Positions 36,201 to 47,331 are shown, counted from the first letter of the stretch. The stretch is 64,000 bases of DNA from Neoscytalidium dimidiatum (GCA_037367355.1 CM074705.1:806001-870000), one strand, 5' to 3'. Notes: generated from the letters alone by a model not told the origin. A program made the numbers and translations.

Positions 36201-36387
36201 CGGGGGACGGTTTGCGCAGGGCGCGCCTCGCAGCGGAGGCGGCGGCACTCTCGGGCGATTCTGTGCTGAGCTCAGGCGTTGCGAGCGCCGGGACGGGTGG
36301 CAGTGGTCTGGTGTCGGGCGAGGAGGGAGGGGACATGGAGGAGGAGGCGGGCAGGAGGGCGTGAGGTGAGGCGAAGCTGCTGTGCAC
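33256..36387 (-). CDS. KAR9: KAR9 karyogamy / spindle-positioning protein
   Basis: Single-exon 1043-residue frame. It has a Pro/Ser-rich start, a long helical/coiled-coil middle (about 330-720) with phrases such as IRVFVVAIEEL, NDWAGIKNKLRGVKEQVEIAMEWEEL, PLRASLDFLPMRLAQFQMRA and KIESFEAKRMHYGPAIERV, and a basic Ser/Pro/Arg tail. This order matches the fungal Kar9 family. Kar9 links Bim1/EB1 on microtubule plus ends to myosin V and actin for spindle and nuclear positioning (family knowledge). The tail has SxIP-type EB1-binding sites, SGIP near 757 and SSIP near 877, both flanked by basic and Ser residues; a further SAIP near 300 lies in the less basic region. The gene ends in KPRWRF. No intron is needed. 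The start is the first ATG; an alternative is Met18. Confidence 0.87.
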   Translation of the reverse strand: MHSSFASPHALLPASSSMSPPSSPDTRPLPPVPALATPELSTESPESAAASAARRALRKPSPGLLARMKLLDLHHKKNRLQQSKDDVEIGRIPEDQLRQLDLLHQQEHSVRVERRGRAWSGPRAPRLTTQSTGGSERSLMDGPLAAHESDHSSIISVSDRMVHSDYDDSEVDVLETDTSKFRLPEIGKSRGSSISMSRGTTEAEPSPDESRPPTPPPKDSPPVVDNTPELPPEPVLEPESLGEIQEEQEDPEDSYFNPHGLSRAASIYTLSRVSFTNQIQQLTSIKLPDASSLQASISAIPTSKAASSALNDAAGQIRVWMSKASDVLNGLDAEDDVDWASAAGREGLDEVDAAINTFETLIRVFVVAIEELQTRSDIGSLSMADLTRLVEQMENILNDWAGIKNKLRGVKEQVEIAMEWEELWNTVLGDISLEVEALGRLVFEMEERRHRSVMAESITENGNGLDIESLETIVEETPPNNKRISHSRFSLPPAFNEKSSPLVSPGTAQEDSNLLALFARMQPLRASLDFLPMRLAQFQMRAQYVFPTACAELEHRRNSLEDKWRRLERDAESLRRELGEDRWVLVFRNAGRQAAKMCESVKRSVIKLREALDEGQHITNLPATAKKIESFEAKRMHYGPAIERVLMIIDKGVKDRLTVNGEILRLQSDMRREWAGLEEEMREMQERVEGLNMKDSDQLRDSISTILSTERSFASSTVDTPGSSPASSVVVLSRKDNERFKSRQSSFNSNKSAPSANRRFSGIPAPSSAPRKPPLSFSRAEEKTPPNPRYSMVTPTPPVRRAAPTPPPSNKPRWNGSTNTKDTAIGHNFKPMTLTTPSPYSKEASTPKPRGLHRVASHSNLPRPSPPRQVGPSSPPAASSIPRPASTTPAPNKRTSVIAPRTPSRNALSRLDTRTVSSSAVPTSTAANRRRSAFLEPHTPGADDALMDAGYSDASSPVSMRKSPRAASAMALRRTSMLPQPKTPRASIDRPSLDIPRPSLDGGRSSRADSRAGSRAGGTLSSFGIRSASRQGDRKDDKPRWRF

Positions 36388-37333
36388 GGTCAGCGCTGGG
36401 GGCGCGCGGGTGCTGTGTTGTTATTTCGATTGTTTTTGGCGGCCGGGCAGGCGCGGAAAAGGCTGGGCTCAGAGATGCGATGCAGGTAGGTGAGTTGTCG
36501 ATACCTGGGCTGCAGCTCCGCCTGCAACGTCGATGGTTAGCGCGTTGCTCGGCCGGGGGGTGAATGCGCCTGGCATCGACGCCAACTGGCCGTCTCTGCG
36601 ACTGGTGGCCCGGCGCGCGGGATGACTCAACCCGTGCATGTGACAGACTTACCCACTGATGCTCGAGGCTATGGCAGTGGAGCGTACATGCCCGCCGGCA
36701 GCTGCGAGACGGACGCGCTCTGGTGCGGCTGACCAGTCGTGGGACGACGGCGAGGGGACACGCTACGGCTGGCAGGCTGGGCTGGGCTGGGATTGGGGTG
36801 GATGGACCGGGATCCGCGCTCAGGGTTCTGGGTGGCAGGCCCGCGGCGGCTGTGGCTGCCGCACTTCTTTCCACTGGAATCGCGACGGTGCCTTGGGCCT
36901 TGGGAGTGGCGGGACGGCGGGAGATCTGGCGACAGCGCGGCGCGCAGCAGTGAGGGCGGGTGGTGAGACAGCACGCGTTCTAGGACAGGACTGAGAGTTG
37001 CCGGTGAGGACAGCGCCCGTTTGATTAAGTTATTGTCTTGCGCGCCGCTTCGGACGGCGAGATTGCATTGGCCGCTGCGCTGCCCTCAAGCTGCTACCGC
37101 GCCAGGGGCAGGCCGCGAATGAACCCCCACTGCACCGCCCGCCCTTACTTCCCGTACACATGCTCCGGCTCCGCGATGTCATTAAAAGATGGTTACGAAT
37201 TCGGGGTATCTCTTGAAGCGAGCTGTCTTGAAATCGGCCACGGCCACGAAGCACACACCAGCAAAAACACACATTAAATGCCTGTCCATCCAAAGAAATG
37301 CCCAGAAAGGCCTCCCAACAGCCCCGTATACTC
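36388..37333. other. intergenic, KAR9 promoter region
   Basis: Upstream of KAR9 and downstream of the next minus-strand gene. GC-rich on both sides. No supported gene; no clear TATA. Confidence 0.5.
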
Positions 37334-38965
37334 CTACGCCGCCCGCTCCGTGTCAACCTTCAGCGTCGGCGGCATCGCCATAGACTTCATCCGCGCCTGT
37401 TTCCATTCTGCCGTAATTTCCTCTCGGACCCCCTTGCACCACTTCAGGAGAGCTTTGTCGAAGCTCTTCCACGCCTCTGCGCTCTCCCCATGCACCACTT
37501 CCATGACGTCAACTTTAAGCTTGATCTCCCACCGCAGCTCCGCAGCCTTGACCCAGTACCGCAGGTTCTCGGCACACCGATATGGCAGGGACGTGTCCCT
37601 GTGGTAGGACTTGATCTCCTCGAACTGGCGTTTTGACTTCCGCACGAGCGAGTTGTGCAAGCGAACAAGCCTCAGGCCGCTATGCAGCGTCTGTAGAAAG
37701 GGCGTCGGCAGCTCGCTCGCTTCTTCCGGGTCCGTCCACGGCGGCAACTCCTCCTCCGGGTGCGGATCGAAGGATTTCAAGAAGAGCCACTCTCTCTCGC
37801 GCTCCCTGCCGGTCCAGTCGCCCTGTATCCAGCTCCACTTCTCACGCTCTGCATCCTCTGCCCGCTCCTTCGCTTCTTCTGCGTCCAGAAGCTGTCCAAT
37901 GTCGTTGATCCATCCGTCGATACTCTTTCGCTCGTCGTCTCTGATCCCTCCCTCAAAGTCGCGTCCCGCCATGCGCTTCAAAACCTCCAGCGTCTGATAC
38001 AGTTCTTTTCTAATGGTCTTCTCGGGCTTGATGGAGTACAGGCGCTCGGGCTGCTCGTGCGCAGTGTAGTAATTCTTGGCTGCCCTGATGGCGAGGGTGA
38101 CGCTGTCAAGCACGTGGAGGCCCTGGATTTCTGTCCAGCCCTGCGGGATAGGGAGCGGCTCTTGCTCGGCCTCAGGTGTGCCGTTACCAGAAGCCTCCTC
38201 TTGCTTCCTCTTTTCAGCAGCTTCAGCTGCAGCTTTCTCGGTTGCTGCCGCTTTACGCTTATACCTAGCAATGGTGTCGGGGTGCTCGGTGCCAGCAAGG
38301 ACCCTCCGAGCATCCTCAAGTGCTTCTCTGAGCTCCCTCCGCAGAACTACGATGTCTGGTGGCGGCGGCGTGTACAGAACTTTGTTCTTGTAGGTGCTAA
38401 CTGTTGGAGGTAGCATGGGCGCCGGCTGGTATTCATAGTGGGTCTCAAATTCGTCGCCTACAGGGCTTTCCACGAGCGGGATATCAGTGGCAGATTCACT
38501 AAGATAGCCATCGTCGGAAATGGCGCATGAAGAACGCTTGCTGTCGCCTTGAGAGGCCAGGAACGCTTCGTGGGCACGGTCTGCGGTGGTGTTGATGCCT
38601 TCGGTGGCGGTGGAACTCTTCTTGCGCTTGCTCTCCTTCGCAATCCGGCCGCCCTTGTCGTCCAGCAGACCGGTTCTCGCGAAATAGTATTGCAGATGCG
38701 CGATAGTACCTAGGCTCATGACGCTCTCCCTGTTCTTTGCGGAGTCTGCGAAGGAGGTGCCTTCAGGGCGCATGTATCCTCTTCGGCCGTTTGGCACGCC
38801 ACCCCACGACCGCCGCGAGCCCGCCGACATGCCGGAGACCGAGGACGAGGAGGTCGAGCCGGTCGACACGGAGCGGTCGAGACCGGGGACCTGACCAATG
38901 GGCAGAGTGGGCGAGGCCCATAGCTGAGGAGAGCCAGTACGTTCAGGCTGCGCTTCTTCCGTCAT
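37334..38965 (-). CDS. conserved-looking fungal protein of unknown function
   Basis: Single-exon 543-residue frame with even codon structure. Residues 1-110 are Ser/Gly/Arg-rich and likely disordered. From about 180 onward it is charged and helical (RRELREALEDARRVL, EKAAAEAAEKRKQEE), then Trp-rich toward the C-terminus (WSWIQGDWTGRERERE, PPWTDPEEASELPTPFL, YWVKAAELRWEIKLKVDVMEVV). No signal peptide, membrane segment, zinc ligand set or catalytic motif was seen. I do not recognise a named domain; its tidy composition and length suggest a real conserved gene. It lies between KAR9 and the acylphosphatase, divergent from the latter. Function not assigned. Confidence 0.75.
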   Translation of the reverse strand: MTEEAQPERTGSPQLWASPTLPIGQVPGLDRSVSTGSTSSSSVSGMSAGSRRSWGGVPNGRRGYMRPEGTSFADSAKNRESVMSLGTIAHLQYYFARTGLLDDKGGRIAKESKRKKSSTATEGINTTADRAHEAFLASQGDSKRSSCAISDDGYLSESATDIPLVESPVGDEFETHYEYQPAPMLPPTVSTYKNKVLYTPPPPDIVVLRRELREALEDARRVLAGTEHPDTIARYKRKAAATEKAAAEAAEKRKQEEASGNGTPEAEQEPLPIPQGWTEIQGLHVLDSVTLAIRAAKNYYTAHEQPERLYSIKPEKTIRKELYQTLEVLKRMAGRDFEGGIRDDERKSIDGWINDIGQLLDAEEAKERAEDAEREKWSWIQGDWTGREREREWLFLKSFDPHPEEELPPWTDPEEASELPTPFLQTLHSGLRLVRLHNSLVRKSKRQFEEIKSYHRDTSLPYRCAENLRYWVKAAELRWEIKLKVDVMEVVHGESAEAWKSFDKALLKWCKGVREEITAEWKQARMKSMAMPPTLKVDTERAA

Positions 38966-39952
38966 GTTTGCTGTTCAGGTTTGGTGACGTGGTGGGACGG
39001 GCGAGGAAGGTGGGGTGCGGCGAGACGATGGTTTGCAGGGTCGGCGGCGGGCTCCTGGAGGGGCTGAGAAGGTGAGCAGGCTGGTCACAGATGCATGGGA
39101 GAGCAGGCGAGTGAGTGAACGTAGTCGAGTGGAAGATGTAATGGAGCAGGACGCACAACAATCTTTCTGGAAGCGGGCGGCCACGGCGGATGTGCTGATC
39201 CCGGCGTACGGAGATTAGTCGTTGCCTTACGAACGTGTCGACAAGTGTCTCGCGTCGTAAACAAATTACTGCGCGCAGCTGTGCCAGGCCCCCCGGTGGC
39301 CCAGTCGTCTTCGGCTGCTCCCCGCTAGACACGCTGCTGTTATTTCAGGAACCGCTAGGCGTCGACGAGCTGGTTAGGCTTGGAGGCACGAGAAGCACAC
39401 GCAGCCCTGCACAAGCTGCATCCCTGAGCTGGCAGCCGACAGCGGACGGGCGGGAGCGGAGGGCGGAGGGCGGAGGGCGGACCCTGGCGAGAGACGAGCG
39501 CGACCCACGGTCCCTCGGTCCAACGCCAGTATGGTAGCTTCGAGACGCGGGAGCATCCCAACAGCAGTGCAGCAGAGCTGTCTCTGCGCCGTATCGCCTC
39601 TGTGCCAACGCCCGCCTCCGATCTGCCTTGAGGGTGCCTGTGTTTTGGTGTTGCCCCTCCTCACCTCACCCATCAGTCTAGTGCCTGCCGTTCCCTGGCC
39701 CACCGGCTGCAGCCCGCCCTACGTTTTAGCTCGCGACGTCAAGGCGGCTAAGGTACGCAGGCTCGAGGTCATCGTCGCGCACGCCAAGAACGACGTCATG
39801 TGCAACCTTACATATGCAGGGTCGGTGCGACTTGCGCTTCCCTTTGCTTCGATTGCCTAGGCATTAAGCTCACCAAAGACCCTTCTTTCCGTAACCTCAC
39901 CTTGAGCTCTACAAAACGCATGCGGAGATTTCTCTCAACCTCGCCGAGAACA
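38966..39952. other. divergent promoter region, unknown protein / acylphosphatase
   Basis: About 1 kb between divergent starts, with a GAGGGCG triplicate near 39456-39480. No gene is supported. Confidence 0.5.
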
Positions 39953-40402
39953 ATGTCGAAGCGAGTGCGTTCGCCGGCACGCTACTTGGCCACGCGATGA
40001 TCATGCAGCTAATGCGTCCGATAGATTTCATATAGGGTCAACGGCAAGGTGCAAGGTCAGCCTCACTAAACACCTGCTCTCCACACACTGCGCCGACCGC
40101 AGCTAAATTTATATGCTCAGGCGTCTCCTTCCGCGCCTACACCGTAAAAGAAGCAAACGACATTGGCGTAACTGGCTTCGTCAAGAATGCCTCTGATGGA
40201 ACAGTGAGTGTCCGTGCATCTTCGGTCAGAAACGCTTGTGATTGACAGCGCTCGGTAGGTGACCGGCGAAGCCCAAGGCGACGAGAAGCAGATTCAAAAG
40301 TTTGTCCAGTGGCTGAATAAAGGCCCCTCGCTCGCCAAAGTGTCGGGCGTCGAGCAGAGTGAGATTGAGCCCAAACAAGGGGAGAGTGGCTTCAAGCAGT
40401 AA
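39953..40402 (+). CDS. acylphosphatase
   Basis: Four exons, 39953-39964 (12 nt), 40025-40055 (31 nt), 40121-40203 and 40259-40402, giving 89 residues, the normal size of this family. It hydrolyses the carboxyl-phosphate bond of acylphosphates such as 1,3-bisphosphoglycerate. The signature VNGKVQGVSFRAYT (about 8-21) contains the catalytic Arg in the GVSFR loop, and the second conserved block GFVKNASDGTVTGEAQG (about 33-49) contains the catalytic Asn. Both blocks are needed for the fold and span exon joins 2-3 and 3-4, which supports the model. The first coding exon is just four codons (Met-Ser-Lys-Arg). The C-terminus ends in a charged GESGFKQ. Confidence 0.88.
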
Positions 40403-40601
40403 GAGCCGATGGAGCACCGGCATTGCATCAAAAAAGGAAATTAGTCTTCGCTGACTAAGCTGCAACTTGTGTACGATAGGATCAGAAGATGACGTTCGCT
40501 CGGCACGGAATATGTACAGTTTCATCAGTATACGCGTGTCCGGAACGCCCTCGCTATGCATCAAGTGTCCCTTCTGTTCAGCTATTTCTCTACCCGTAGG
40601 C

Positions 40602-42496
40602 TTACTCTGACGGTAGCCGCGACGATGTCTTTGGTTCTGGTGTCCGCAACAACGCCCAGCCCAACGCGAGCATCATTGACACAGCTGCGGCCTTTGTCAA
40701 CCAGCCAACGAGCTCTGGTGCAAGCTTGCTCACAATGGCTCTAGTAATCGCTGCTGCAACGACGCCCATCCAGAATATCACCGCCAAAACCGCCCCCAAA
40801 TTATCCCAACCGTCATTCCTTTTCTTTACCTCGCCCTTCTTTTCTCCGGACGGTTTGTTGCCCCAGCTACCCTGTAGTGCCGTGAGACTGCTCCAGACGA
40901 TTATTCCAGGTAGTGGCAGCTGATAAAACAGGGTGCTTAATGGCAGGTACCACCACTTTATCGCGCTGATATGTATGGGGTTCACAGCATAGTTATAAGC
41001 CGTATATAGGAATATCCGACCAGAGAAATCCAAGACCGAATACGCACTTGAGCCCCCATACCCAAGGACGTAGCGTATCGCGAACATGCCAATTCTGAGA
41101 GGGCCATAGTATCTTCCCAGGGCACTGATGAACAGGACAGGGCCATGAATAGCGTAGGCCATAGGATACTGGAAGCGCTCGATATTTGCCGCTCGGGACC
41201 ATCTGAGTTGCTGGAGCAGCCATCCAATAAGTGTTGTTGGAGTGTCCGTCATGACTAACGCCGAGGAGAGGAATGTAACTTTGTAGTTGTTGAGGAGGAT
41301 TCTCGTCGTGAGGTGTCGGTCTTCGTTCACAACCTGGCCATGAAGATAAGTACTCGCCATCCATTTGTGCTCGCGAAGAAAAGATGGGGGAGAATTACCG
41401 TTCTGACGCCCAAGCAGGTCTGAGTATACCACTCGAACATGACAGGCTCCAGAGCCTGGAGTTTGAACGCAGCACAGGGTCCGGGCTGGCAGTCAACTGC
41501 ATCTACGATCCCATTCTGGCTTCTCGTGATGGCCATCTCACACCAGTAGGCCGCTGCTCCCATAGCCGATATCCAATTTTCCTGAGCGTTGTGGACTCCG
41601 AGGGTGACGCAGCTGCCACCAATTCGTGGATCCAGGCACATGGCAGCGATGCATCTCTGGACTGTGTCGTACATGACGAAGGTGTCGGAATCGCTGGACC
41701 AAAGGTGCTCTAAGTGATGCAATCGACCTAGAAGGATCGAGAAGATGAGGTTTGTGAACATAATATCTTTCTTACACATATGGGGCTGATAAAGGCATAT
41801 TGTCTTGATGCCGCTGAAACCGTGTATTTCGAGTAATTGGTGTTCCCGCAGAATGCTGTATGCTTCGTCGAAGACTTTGGACATGGCAAAGGTCTGTGCC
41901 TCCTTCTGTTTCTCCCTCGGCAGCTGTTGAAAGTCATCGAGACGCTCGTCCAGGCTTTCGCTAGGCTTGTAGGAACCCCCGAAGGCGTGCTCTTCGGCGA
42001 GTCGTAAAGCCGTGAACCCAAATGGCTCGCGGATCTCTATGCACGTCGTGCTCTCCGGAAAGACCTCCTCAACGACACGCGCCATTGCCAGGTCTTCATC
42101 TCCGTTTCCATCGATACCGACCAGAAGGAGTCTGAGGCCCAAGGATGGACGATAGGACTCGATGCATCTACGAAAAACCGAAAGGTCCTCCCGGTAACCA
42201 ACCACGGAAGCAATATACCGGACATCGAAGCCACCGCGGCGGGGGCCTCCTTCAAGGTCCGTATTTCGAGATATCTCCTCGAGCTGTCGAATCCTGCGAA
42301 GGCCTTTCTTTCTGTTTAACTCCGCGAGCCCGCACTGCCAAATGGATTCGATTGTAAGTGGCCAGCAGGTGAAGAATTGGAGTCCGTAAAAAGAAAAGTA
42401 TAAGCCAAGAGCGAGACACAAGAAGGTGTTCAAAAGAGCAGTCTCAAGAGATGGTGGCGGCACCCGATCAGGTGGACGGTATATTGCAGTTTGCAT
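40602..42496 (-). CDS. GT2 polysaccharide-synthase-like glycosyltransferase
   Basis: Two exons, complement of 40602-41333 and 41399-42496, giving 609 residues. A 68-nt intron joins CLGVRT to VVNEDRHLTTRIL in frame, restoring the conserved ED block; without it the two frames only overlap. N-terminal membrane segment about 21-42; catalytic region with IASVVGYRED (about 95-104), the DxD-type DSDTF (269-273), NEDRHLT (about 369-375) and QQLRW (about 407-411); four or so C-terminal membrane segments. This is the architecture of hyaluronan/chitin-synthase-like processive GT2 enzymes, including fungal Cps1-type proteins. It probably uses a nucleotide sugar to build an extracellular polysaccharide at the plasma membrane. 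The product sugar is unknown. Fungal GT2 relatives are needed for hyphal growth on surfaces (family knowledge). Confidence 0.85.
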
Positions 42497-45005
42497 GACT
42501 AGGACAGAGATTGGGAGAAAAGCTCTGTTGTGTAGCGCCCACTTCTGAGTCCTCTGGGGAAAGAAGACATACTATGAGGTGTACATGGAGGATTCCGAGG
42601 GAGCGAGAGATCAGTCACGCAATAAATAAATCACATCCGCCTCCGGGGCGACGCTGGCCCAGAACTTCCACACGAATTCGTCGGTGTCCTGAGACGGTCT
42701 CCGAGATGGCTTTGGCCGGGTAGAGCGCCACCGCAAATTTAGTCTCTCTTCGCCCAATTACATGCACAACTTGCCTGGCTGGCGAATGAGGAAGGAAGGA
42801 GAGCATCCCCGCGCGCGTGTGTGTGGCTCGGTCTAGATGAATGCAACGGTCTGAATACGAGAGAACCCATCCAGCCACGGCCAAGTCTCTATAGCACCAT
42901 GAAGCTGCGCTCGTACGGATTCCCGCTACTTCCCTGTACGTGCGAAACAAGCCATGGATGGATTCTGAGATAGAGTCTGGGCGAGGCAAAGTGAGTGTAT
43001 ACCATCACTTAACCCGTCTGCCTGAGACGGACTTGTGCAATGAGAAATGTGCTATGGGACATCCATGTTCCAGATTTCCCGAGTATGATCAGACACAGAG
43101 CTTGTAACCTGGTGTTTGCCGGCTGCTTAACATCACTTACGAGGATGCCAAGCTTAATGGCGAAGAACTTGGGACCCTTGGACAACGGTATAGAGTTCCG
43201 GCTATCTACAACGGTCCAGAACCTGCGAGCCAAGCTCAGAGGCTATTGATCCTGAGACGTCCACCGGCGGATGTGACTCCGCAGATAGACGGATAACTAC
43301 CGCATTCGGTAGTACTAGGACGCGGAGCAGGGTTTTCCAATTATTGAGGTCTAATTGACGAGCATGGTCGGCTAGGCCCGAGAAAATGCCAGGCCGAGAT
43401 TTCCTAATCCTTGCTCCTGACCTCAACTGCTTGGTTCACTTGGGCGCGGTATAGCGGTGAAGTGGGTGTAAGTGTAGGACTTGGCAGTGATGTACGTCGA
43501 AGGGACCAACCCGAGGTGCAAATTGCTCGGCACGGGGTCTTGAGATACGTGTTTTGGCGGAAGCGGCCGTTCCAATCAAAGGTCATGTGCAGTCGAGGCA
43601 GTCACACAGATATGGAGGTCGTCCACGTCATGGACGACGTGTATCAGTAGGATTTCCTGGCTCCCTCCACAGGTGCATTTGCAGCTGCTGGTGAAATGCT
43701 GTGGCACAACGGTCGTACGGGACGAGGGGGATGGGGTCGTCAGGCGGGCGCCTCTCACAGCTCGGGGCGATTGCACGGGCCGCTCCGGGATGCTTGGGTG
43801 ACTTGCTCTTCGAGTAGTTGGATATTGCATTGCCGCCAAACAAGTTCACGCTGGCATCCATGTAGCGGCTCGCTTGCATGGGTACTGCTCGCGGGTTCCA
43901 GACCGCCTCCGCCACATCTCCGGTCGTAGGGTTTCCCCGTTAGGACACCCCTGCCGCTTTAAGCATCCCGGGATCTCTCAACCGTCTCGAGCCGCGAGCC
44001 TCGGAGAGTTCCTCGAGTGCGCGCGCTCCTCAACGTCGGATACGTGCCTTCACGTGTCCCGAGCAGTCGGATTGAGGCCGCGCAAACGAGTTGTTTGCGG
44101 CTGATCCAGAGACCCGGTAGCAACCAAAGCATCGTATATCTGACAATGTGGCCACCGTCTTCGTGCTGCTGCTAATATGTCGTCCAATGGAGAAGAAGCT
44201 GGAAGCAGTGTGTGCGAGCGCCTGACTTCCGTCAAGTCATGCGCTGCGTCAAATGACATATACAGTCGTCGCTGAACTACAGCAGAGGGGCGTTTCTAAC
44301 ACTCTTGCCGCAGAATCAATTGACAGAGCTGCCTGCTTCCAGACCGGCTCCTCACGGCATGTACGAAATCGCGGCCTATGGGACGGGATTGTACGGCGAC
44401 GGTATCAGAAAAGTGTGACGGATAATCCTTGATTACCAGCCAAGCAGGCCGATTCGAGGCCGTGCTTCTTTGGAAGTGTGTACTGTAAAGAGGTGGCCGG
44501 ACTTGGGTCACATCGGGGATAGTCGACGTCGCGAAGGAGAGCCGAGTCGACGATCACCCGCTTAAATCACCGTTGGCTGTTGCATTCCACCACCCCCGCC
44601 GAACTGTGTCATTGGCCGACTATGCGACACTCTACGATCCCTATTTTCCAAGCAGCCCCGGCCGGGTCGGACTGTTCAGCGCTGCAGGGAACAGGGAGCA
44701 TCCAGACACACGGACCGCCTGAGAGCCTCACCTCTCGCCCCAGCCTTCCAACACTGCGACTTCACGTCGCACTTGCAAGTCATGACCATCCCATCGGACC
44801 CCGGACTCACCTTGCGCCTTCTCATGGCCTGCCCCCGTATTTCGGCGCCTGATCAGGCGCACCCGCACGCCTCTTCCCTCCCTCTCCGCCTCTTTTCGCG
44901 CGAGTACTTGTCTCGTCATCTAACCAGGAACCAAGCCGGAGCTTGCTGGTGCTTGTCGTATTCGTTGTTTATCTCTGTCCTACGCATGTTTCCCTCCCTT
45001 GAGAC
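42497..45005. other. divergent intergenic region between two glycosyltransferase genes
   Basis: About 2.5 kb between the divergent start codons of the GT2 and GT31-like genes. Several open frames occur, none with a recognisable domain. No repeat or element is clear. Confidence 0.5.
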
Positions 45006-46653
45006 ATGATAGGTGACCCCGAATACCCGAAGCGCCCATCGCGGTCTCCGCTGCTGAGGCACTTCAGGGGGTACCTGTACATCGTAGTTCTCATCTCACT
45101 CTTCGCGCTGATGATCCTGTGGGACAACGGCTACGTCGAGCTAGGAACGACCCAAGTGCTGTCCAAGCCGCATGACGATGCCTCCTTCCGAAACCATGGC
45201 GGAGAAAAAGAGCAGGCATTCAATGCCGACGATACCGGCTCGGATCCGCATCCGACCACAAGCGCCACAGCCACAACGGAAACCTCGATAGCGGACTACT
45301 CCACCAAGCAGCCCGTCGACAAAGACACCCTCATCGCGCAGGCCATCAGCCCGGCCGCGGCGGCCGCTATCAAAGTCCATGGCAGCGCGCTAGGCACGCT
45401 AAACCCCGACGACATCCTCATCATGTTCAAGACGGGCGCGACCAAGATGTGGTACCGCGCACCGATGCACCTTGCCACGACGCTCGCCAACAAGACGCTC
45501 ACGCCGCACGTGGCCTTCTACTCGGACATCGCGGAGCAGCTGGGCGACTTCACGACCGTCGACGTGCTCGCCAACGTCTCGTCGGCCCTCAAAGCCTCCC
45601 CGGACTTCGCGCTGTGGCGCGGCGTGCGCAAGGCGTACGACGAAGACAACCGGTACCTGGACGGCGAGGGGGAGGAGAGCGTGTACGTGCCCGGCGGCTG
45701 GCGCATCGACAAGTACAAGTTCCTGCCCATGGTCCAGCACGCCGCCGCCACCTGGCCGCGCGCCAAGTGGTACGTCTTCCTCGAGGACGACAACTACTTC
45801 TTCTGGGAGACGCTGTACGCCTGGCTCGCCAGCTTCGACGCCGACGAGCCGTGGTTCCTGGGCGGCCCGGCCGCCCGGCTGGGCGAAGATTTCGCGCACG
45901 GCGGGTCCGGCTTCGCGATCTCGCGGGGCGCGATGAAGAAGAGCTTCGGCAGCGATCCGAAGCTGGCGGAGAAGTGGGAGCGGTATGCGCGCGAGTACGG
46001 CTGCGGCGATCACATCTTGTCGCACGTGTTGGCGCAGGCGGGCGTCGAGCGCTGGAGGGGCTTCGACGATACGGGGTTTTATCCGCTGCATGCGCTGCCG
46101 CTGTGGCAGATGGGGTTTGGAGAGTGGAATTGGTGCTCGCCGCTGATGAACGTGCACAAGGTGCACCAGCTTGATATTTCAAAGTTGTACGTGTGGGAGA
46201 AGCGGTGGAAGGAGACGAAGGTGAGTGAGCGGCGTTGCCGGGTTTGCCATCTCATCGTGCTGACTGCTTCACGTGAAGGGTGGTTCTGTGCGTTGGAAGG
46301 ATGTTTTCGTCGATTTGGTTTTGCCGAAGCTCGTTGAGGAACGCGACGAGTGGGACAACTACGCTTCTGAGCGGCACTTTGCTTCTGGTGATGAGGAACA
46401 GGGCGGCCAGAAGTTATCAGAGGTGGAAAAGAAGAAGAGACCGTGGTATAGCAAAGAATCCTGCAAGCAGGCGTGTCGTGAGTGGCAGGAGTGTCTGGAA
46501 TGGCGATACGCGGACGACAACTGCTATCTCGACCACCAGGCGAAGCAAGGCCGGCGTATTGACAGTGGGATAAGAACAAGGAGCGGGTGGATGATGGATA
46601 GGATAAAGAAGCTACAAGAGAAGAAGTGTAAGCCGTTGCCTTGGGGGAACTAA
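45006..46653 (+). CDS. GT31-like type II membrane glycosyltransferase
   Basis: Two exons, 45006-46220 and 46279-46653, giving 529 residues. A short cytosolic N-terminus is followed by one membrane segment (about 22-40), so the catalytic part lies in the Golgi lumen. A Ser/Thr-rich stem leads to a catalytic domain with DILIMFKTGATKMWYR, a WYVFLEDDNYFFW block (about 254-266) with the metal-binding acidic motif, GGPAARLGEDFAHGGSGFAISRGAM, and CGDHILSHVL, which resemble fringe/GT31 fungal proteins. The C-terminal exon carries four Cys in CKQACREWQECLEWRYADDNC, reminiscent of PAN/Apple-type modules. It likely transfers a hexose to glycoproteins or glycolipids; donor and acceptor are unknown. Long frames on the other strands over this gene are codon-bias shadows. 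Confidence 0.85.
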
Positions 46654-47331
46654 ACTGCCCCATCTCTTGACGAGGTTGATCAAGGGGCAAATAATCGGGC
46701 CATCAAGAGCAGAAGGAAAATAGGACGATCGAATCTCTAAAGGAATGGAAAGAGACCCTGGGGCGTGCTTTAAATATGCACACCGATAAAAGGGAAATGA
46801 AGAAAGAAAATGACGGATATTGAGAATCACGACGCCTAGGGGACGTTGAAGAGACGCCATCTCTTTTGGCCGCATCCATGACAGTCGAGTCTAGGAACAG
46901 TCCGATCGGATGCATCTGACTGATCCTATTGATATCTCGTTCGGATGAAAAGTATTGATGAACCGTGTCCTTGCTTGATTTCCTTCGATAACGTATTTCC
47001 AGACTGTAAAGCTCCCACTTTAGTGTGGCATTGGAATCTTTACGCAGCATGATTGTCTAAGACGGCGATCCTGCTTCCGGATCGAAGTCTTTCTCGCAAG
47101 GGAGGGGTCTGCATATAGTTTCCTATTCATGATCCCGGCCGAATGTCACTCCACCTATTCATGTTTCCTGCGGCAAGAACTTCCTTGCCACATTTGTTCA
47201 AGGTTTCATAAATCATTGATTAGTACTTCTGTCGCCCTGTTTTCCTCACAATTCGCTTGCCAATACACACAAGCAGCAGTCGATTACATGTCATGAAGCT
47301 CTGCCGTTAATGCTACGCCACAGTCCGCCCT
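46654..47331. other. intergenic, between convergent GT31 and NPP1 genes
   Basis: 3' flanks of both genes. No gene is supported. Confidence 0.5.

Noticed and set aside
41327..41432. Apparent frameshift in the GT2 gene where two frames overlap.
   Set aside because: A 68-nt GT-AG intron (41334-41398 region) joins the frames and restores the conserved NEDRHLT block, so the gene is intact.
45399..46174. Long open frames on the opposite strand and alternative frame over the GT31-like gene (255 and 241 codons).
   Set aside because: They are Arg/Ala/Val-rich composition shadows of a GC-rich exon that encodes a clear glycosyltransferase; no start context or domain.
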